Positions 61,660 to 64,000 of a DNA stretch of 64,000 nt are shown one piece after another. The position numbers were made by a program, and so were the translations under genes. Positions within the stretch are counted from its first letter, which is position 1, and every line of letters starts with the position of its first letter. Source of the DNA: Clostridiaceae bacterium (GTDB lineage: Bacteria; Bacillota; Clostridia; Oscillospirales; Acutalibacteraceae); the NCBI GenBank assembly GCA_016292785.1, contig JAEDFL010000003.1, positions 1-64,000 of the forward strand, in the 5' to 3' direction. The notes below the pieces were generated by a model that worked only from the letters and a program-made list of their open reading frames with translations, was not told where the DNA came from and did no database searches.

Positions 61660-63045
61660 ATGCAGAATGTGAACAAGCCGATTTATAAACTCATTCCTCC
61701 GCAGGAAATGATTCAGTTTATGCTCAAATACAGTTTCTTTCATAAACAGGTTACTCAAATTCCCGATTCTGTCATTGTAACGAAGAAAATTGACTTTGAC
61801 AAAATGACCGAGGCTTTTAATATTGAGATCGAGCGTAACGACTGTCTTAGGCTTTGCTTTTTCAAGCAGAACGGAAATATTATGCAGTATTTCCGTGATC
61901 CGTACAGAGTCGGTAATGTTCCTGTGCTTGAATTTTCCTCCGACGAGGAGAGGGAGAAGGTCTTGACAGAGGATGCAAGAACTCCCATCAGAATGTTGAA
62001 GGGAGAAATATTCAGGCTGAAGTTTTTTAAAACCCATGACGGCAGATACGGAATTTACATTTGTATTCATCATCTTGTTATGGATAATGCCGCCGTGTTT
62101 ATGTTTTTTAACGATCTTTTTGCGATTTACGATCATCTTACCGAGGGTAAGCCGATGCCAAAACCCCTCGGAAGTTATGAGGAAAGAATAAAGAAAGAGC
62201 TTGCCTATGTTGAGGATAAAAGCAACCTTGAAAAAGAGAAGGAAGCTTATACTCAGTATATAACAAAGAACGGAGAGCCGCTTTATCTCGGAGTTGAAGG
62301 ACCTAAGCTTCTTGAAGCCGAGAGAAAAAAGAAAAAGAATCCCGATATAATGGCACCGTCGCTTTTCGATCCAATTCACGACAAAGCCGAGCTTACCAAA
62401 AAAACTGTTCCTCTTGAGCTTAGCAAAAAGGTGTTTAAGTTTATGGAGGACAACAATGTCAGCGGTGAATGTCTTGTTCAGCTTGCAATGAGGCTTCATC
62501 TTTCAAAAATCAACGGCGGTCATCTTGACACATATTTTATTTCGCTTTGCACAAGGCGCAGAACTTTGACCGAGAAGCGTTCGGGCGGAACGGTTACGGC
62601 TCCGCTTCCGTGGAGAGTTCACCTTGAGGAGGACGACACTTTCTTTGACGCACTCGAAAAAATGTCAGAGGCTCAGGTCTGGGCTTACCGTCATATGGAT
62701 TATCCGTATCTTGAGTACCGTGATCTTCAAAGAGAGCTGTTCAATTATTCCGCCGCCGCAGGAGCGTCAACGATGATGTTCTCGTGGTTCCCGATTGATG
62801 AAAAGTCGATGAACGGCTGGGATTATGAGTACATCGGCTACGGTCTCGGAAGATATATAATGGTGCTTTACACCTTTGCTATGAAGGATGTTCACAGCGG
62901 ATGCCTGAAAACCAGTTTCCTTCACAGGACAAAGTTTGTCAGCACAGAGGATATTGACGCTTTGCAAAACGGAATGGTGAAAGCTCTTGAACTCGGAATA
63001 AGCAATCCCGAAATTACCGTTAAAGAGCTGCTTGAAAAAATTTAA
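61660..63045 (+). CDS. Stand-alone condensation-domain protein
   Basis: 461 aa NRPS condensation/acyltransferase fold. Catalytic HHLVMDN has His137, His138 and Asp142 (HHxxxD); the second half has TYFISLCTRRR and an SAAAGASTMMFSWFP bridge region. These enzymes form amide or ester bonds between carrier-bound acyl groups and an acceptor. The gene has no adenylation or carrier domains fused and sits between such genes, 15 bp from each. The product is unknown. Confidence 0.9.
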   Translation: MQNVNKPIYKLIPPQEMIQFMLKYSFFHKQVTQIPDSVIVTKKIDFDKMTEAFNIEIERNDCLRLCFFKQNGNIMQYFRDPYRVGNVPVLEFSSDEEREKVLTEDARTPIRMLKGEIFRLKFFKTHDGRYGIYICIHHLVMDNAAVFMFFNDLFAIYDHLTEGKPMPKPLGSYEERIKKELAYVEDKSNLEKEKEAYTQYITKNGEPLYLGVEGPKLLEAERKKKKNPDIMAPSLFDPIHDKAELTKKTVPLELSKKVFKFMEDNNVSGECLVQLAMRLHLSKINGGHLDTYFISLCTRRRTLTEKRSGGTVTAPLPWRVHLEEDDTFFDALEKMSEAQVWAYRHMDYPYLEYRDLQRELFNYSAAAGASTMMFSWFPIDEKSMNGWDYEYIGYGLGRYIMVLYTFAMKDVHSGCLKTSFLHRTKFVSTEDIDALQNGMVKALELGISNPEITVKELLEKI

Positions 63046-63060
63046 GAGAGGTTTGTTAGT

Positions 63061-63288
63061 ATGCTTGAAACCATCAGAAATATAATTTGCAGTTACGTTG
63101 ACATTGATCCCAACGAGATCACGGAAAGCTCCAAGATCCGTTCGGATATCGGTCTTAATTCTTTCGATTTGGTAAATGTTGCGGTTGATCTTGAAAATGA
63201 ATACGGAATATCGGTTGACAGCAAGTCCTTTGGCGGAATTAAAACCATCGGAGATATAATGAAATATATCGAATCGGTTAAAAAATAA
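63061..63288 (+). CDS. Acyl/peptidyl carrier protein
   Basis: 75 aa four-helix carrier. Phosphopantetheine site Ser34 in GLNSFDLVNV; acidic, typical ACP/PCP length. Likely the shuttle for the ligase and condensation protein encoded immediately upstream. Not the primary fatty-acid acpP: no fab genes are adjacent. AGAGAGG site before ATG, then the shared terminator. Confidence 0.95.
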   Translation: MLETIRNIICSYVDIDPNEITESSKIRSDIGLNSFDLVNVAVDLENEYGISVDSKSFGGIKTIGDIMKYIESVKK

Positions 63289-63302
63289 TTGCAAAAAAAT
63301 TT

Positions 63303-63334
63303 GGGCTGTCGCTTCGTGCGACAGCCCGTTTTTT
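63303..63334. terminator. Bidirectional terminator
   Basis: GGGCTGTCGC, loop TTCGT, GCGACAGCCC, T run on the plus strand and A run before it for the convergent permease gene. Confidence 0.9.
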
Positions 63335-63339
63335 TATAT

Positions 63340-64000
63340 TTATGACCAGATGAACCAGAGTAGAATATATCCTGTGATAACGGCGGCAAGGGTAAAGGGT
63401 ACGCCGTATTTCATAAAGGTTGTAGCCTTGACCTCGTAGCCTTCCTTTTTGAGGATACCGATACCTGTGATGTTTGCGCTTGCACCGATCGGAGTGAGGT
63501 TTCCGCCGAGTGTTGCGCCGCAGAGCAGGCCGTAATAAAGCAGCTTAGGCTCCATACCGACATTTGCGGCGATAACGGGAACGATCGTGAGCATCGTTGC
63601 AGTGTAAGGAATATTGTCGATAAACGCCGAAAGGAGAACCGAGATCCAGACAATTACGGTAAAGATCAGGAACTGTGAGCCGGCACCGACCTTTGCGATT
63701 GCGTTGCCGATTACATCAATTACACCTGCATTCTTTATTCCGCCGATCACAACGAAAAGACCGATGAGAAGCGAGATCGTGTAATAGTCGATCTCCATGA
63801 GGGAGTCCTTGAGAATTTTGGTGTTCTTTTTGAAAACGATCTCACGGATAAGTCCGATGACGAAGAAAGCAATACAGATAACGCCGTTTGTGATGTCGGG
63901 CTTGTAGAACTGACCTTCAGCCGCAGCACTCTTATAGGGAATGAACGAAACGGCGATGAGGCAGATTATCGTTCCGAGGAGCAGATATGTAGGAAACTTA
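63340..64000 (-). CDS. ArsB/NhaD-family (SLC13-like) permease, 5' partial
   Basis: The frame stays open from 63798 to the window edge, so at least 219 aa are visible and the N-terminus is missing. Multiple hydrophobic helices; signatures NIPYTATMLTIVPVI and LGGNLTPIGASANI are those of the ion-transporter superfamily (ArsB/NhaD, citrate/sodium symporters). Likely imports or exports an anion or works as a cation antiporter; substrate unknown. Convergent to the carrier-protein operon and shares its terminator. Confidence 0.88.
   Translation of the reverse strand, partial: KFPTYLLLGTIICLIAVSFIPYKSAAAEGQFYKPDITNGVICIAFFVIGLIREIVFKKNTKILKDSLMEIDYYTISLLIGLFVVIGGIKNAGVIDVIGNAIAKVGAGSQFLIFTVIVWISVLLSAFIDNIPYTATMLTIVPVIAANVGMEPKLLYYGLLCGATLGGNLTPIGASANITGIGILKKEGYEVKATTFMKYGVPFTLAAVITGYILLWFIWS

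Overview
The window looks like chromosomal DNA of a spore-forming, gut-type Clostridia (Firmicutes), most likely in the Ruminococcaceae/Oscillospirales neighbourhood. Supporting signs are SpoIIID, the DUF421-DUF4363 pair, reverse rubrerythrin with PerR, the YmfF/YmfH peptidase pair, low-GC Gram-positive promoters and GGAGG ribosome binding sites, and long secreted InlB-type B-repeat proteins. The taxonomic call is inference; no rRNA is present. Both window edges cut genes.

Layout. 1-3518: 3' part of a siroheme/4Fe-4S sulfite-reductase-like protein overlapping a complete BtuF/C/D-type (iron/siderophore/cobalamin) ABC importer. 3535-4234: an excisionase-like gene next to tRNA-Pro, probably the relic of an integrated element. 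4320-7234 (minus): tyrosine phosphatase, uppP and gap. 7529-11977 (plus): acetyltransferase, RluA, a small unknown, a possible structured RNA with terminator, DUF421/DUF4363, NfeD and an SPFH protein. 12185-13594: an MFS transporter. 13826-18120: a five-gene wall-polymer operon (two GT2 enzymes, TagG/TagH-type exporter, CDP-glycerol polymer transferase).

18411-35292 holds two giant (about 2,650-2,690 aa) secreted B-repeat proteins in tandem. They share two tracts without visible differences (1,980 bp and 672 bp) between clearly diverged parts, which points to recent gene conversion. Neither has a recognisable wall anchor. The 0.8 kb between them contains dispersed repeats.

35391-37136 (minus): LOG-family and AlaX-type genes. 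37309-39977: tRNA-Lys, ylmH, a phosphodiesterase and a DapA-like aldolase. 40669-46754: two TIM-barrel isomerases, metY, metA, spoIIID (ribosome binding site buried in a hairpin) and asnB. 47709-48852 (minus): a perR-reverse rubrerythrin-rubredoxin peroxide-defence operon with a likely PerR box. 48992-55098: lipoprotein, two M16 peptidases, lgt, folD, PspC and a GT-D glycosyltransferase.

55358-63288 is the most unusual metabolic region: three NAD-dependent epimerase/reductase-like proteins (one fused to a treble-clef zinc domain), a secreted Ser/Thr-rich protein, then a stand-alone AMP-forming ligase, condensation-domain protein and carrier protein. This reads as a compact free-standing NRPS-like/acyl-transfer pathway with no product that I recognise. 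The window ends in a minus-strand ArsB/NhaD-type permease.
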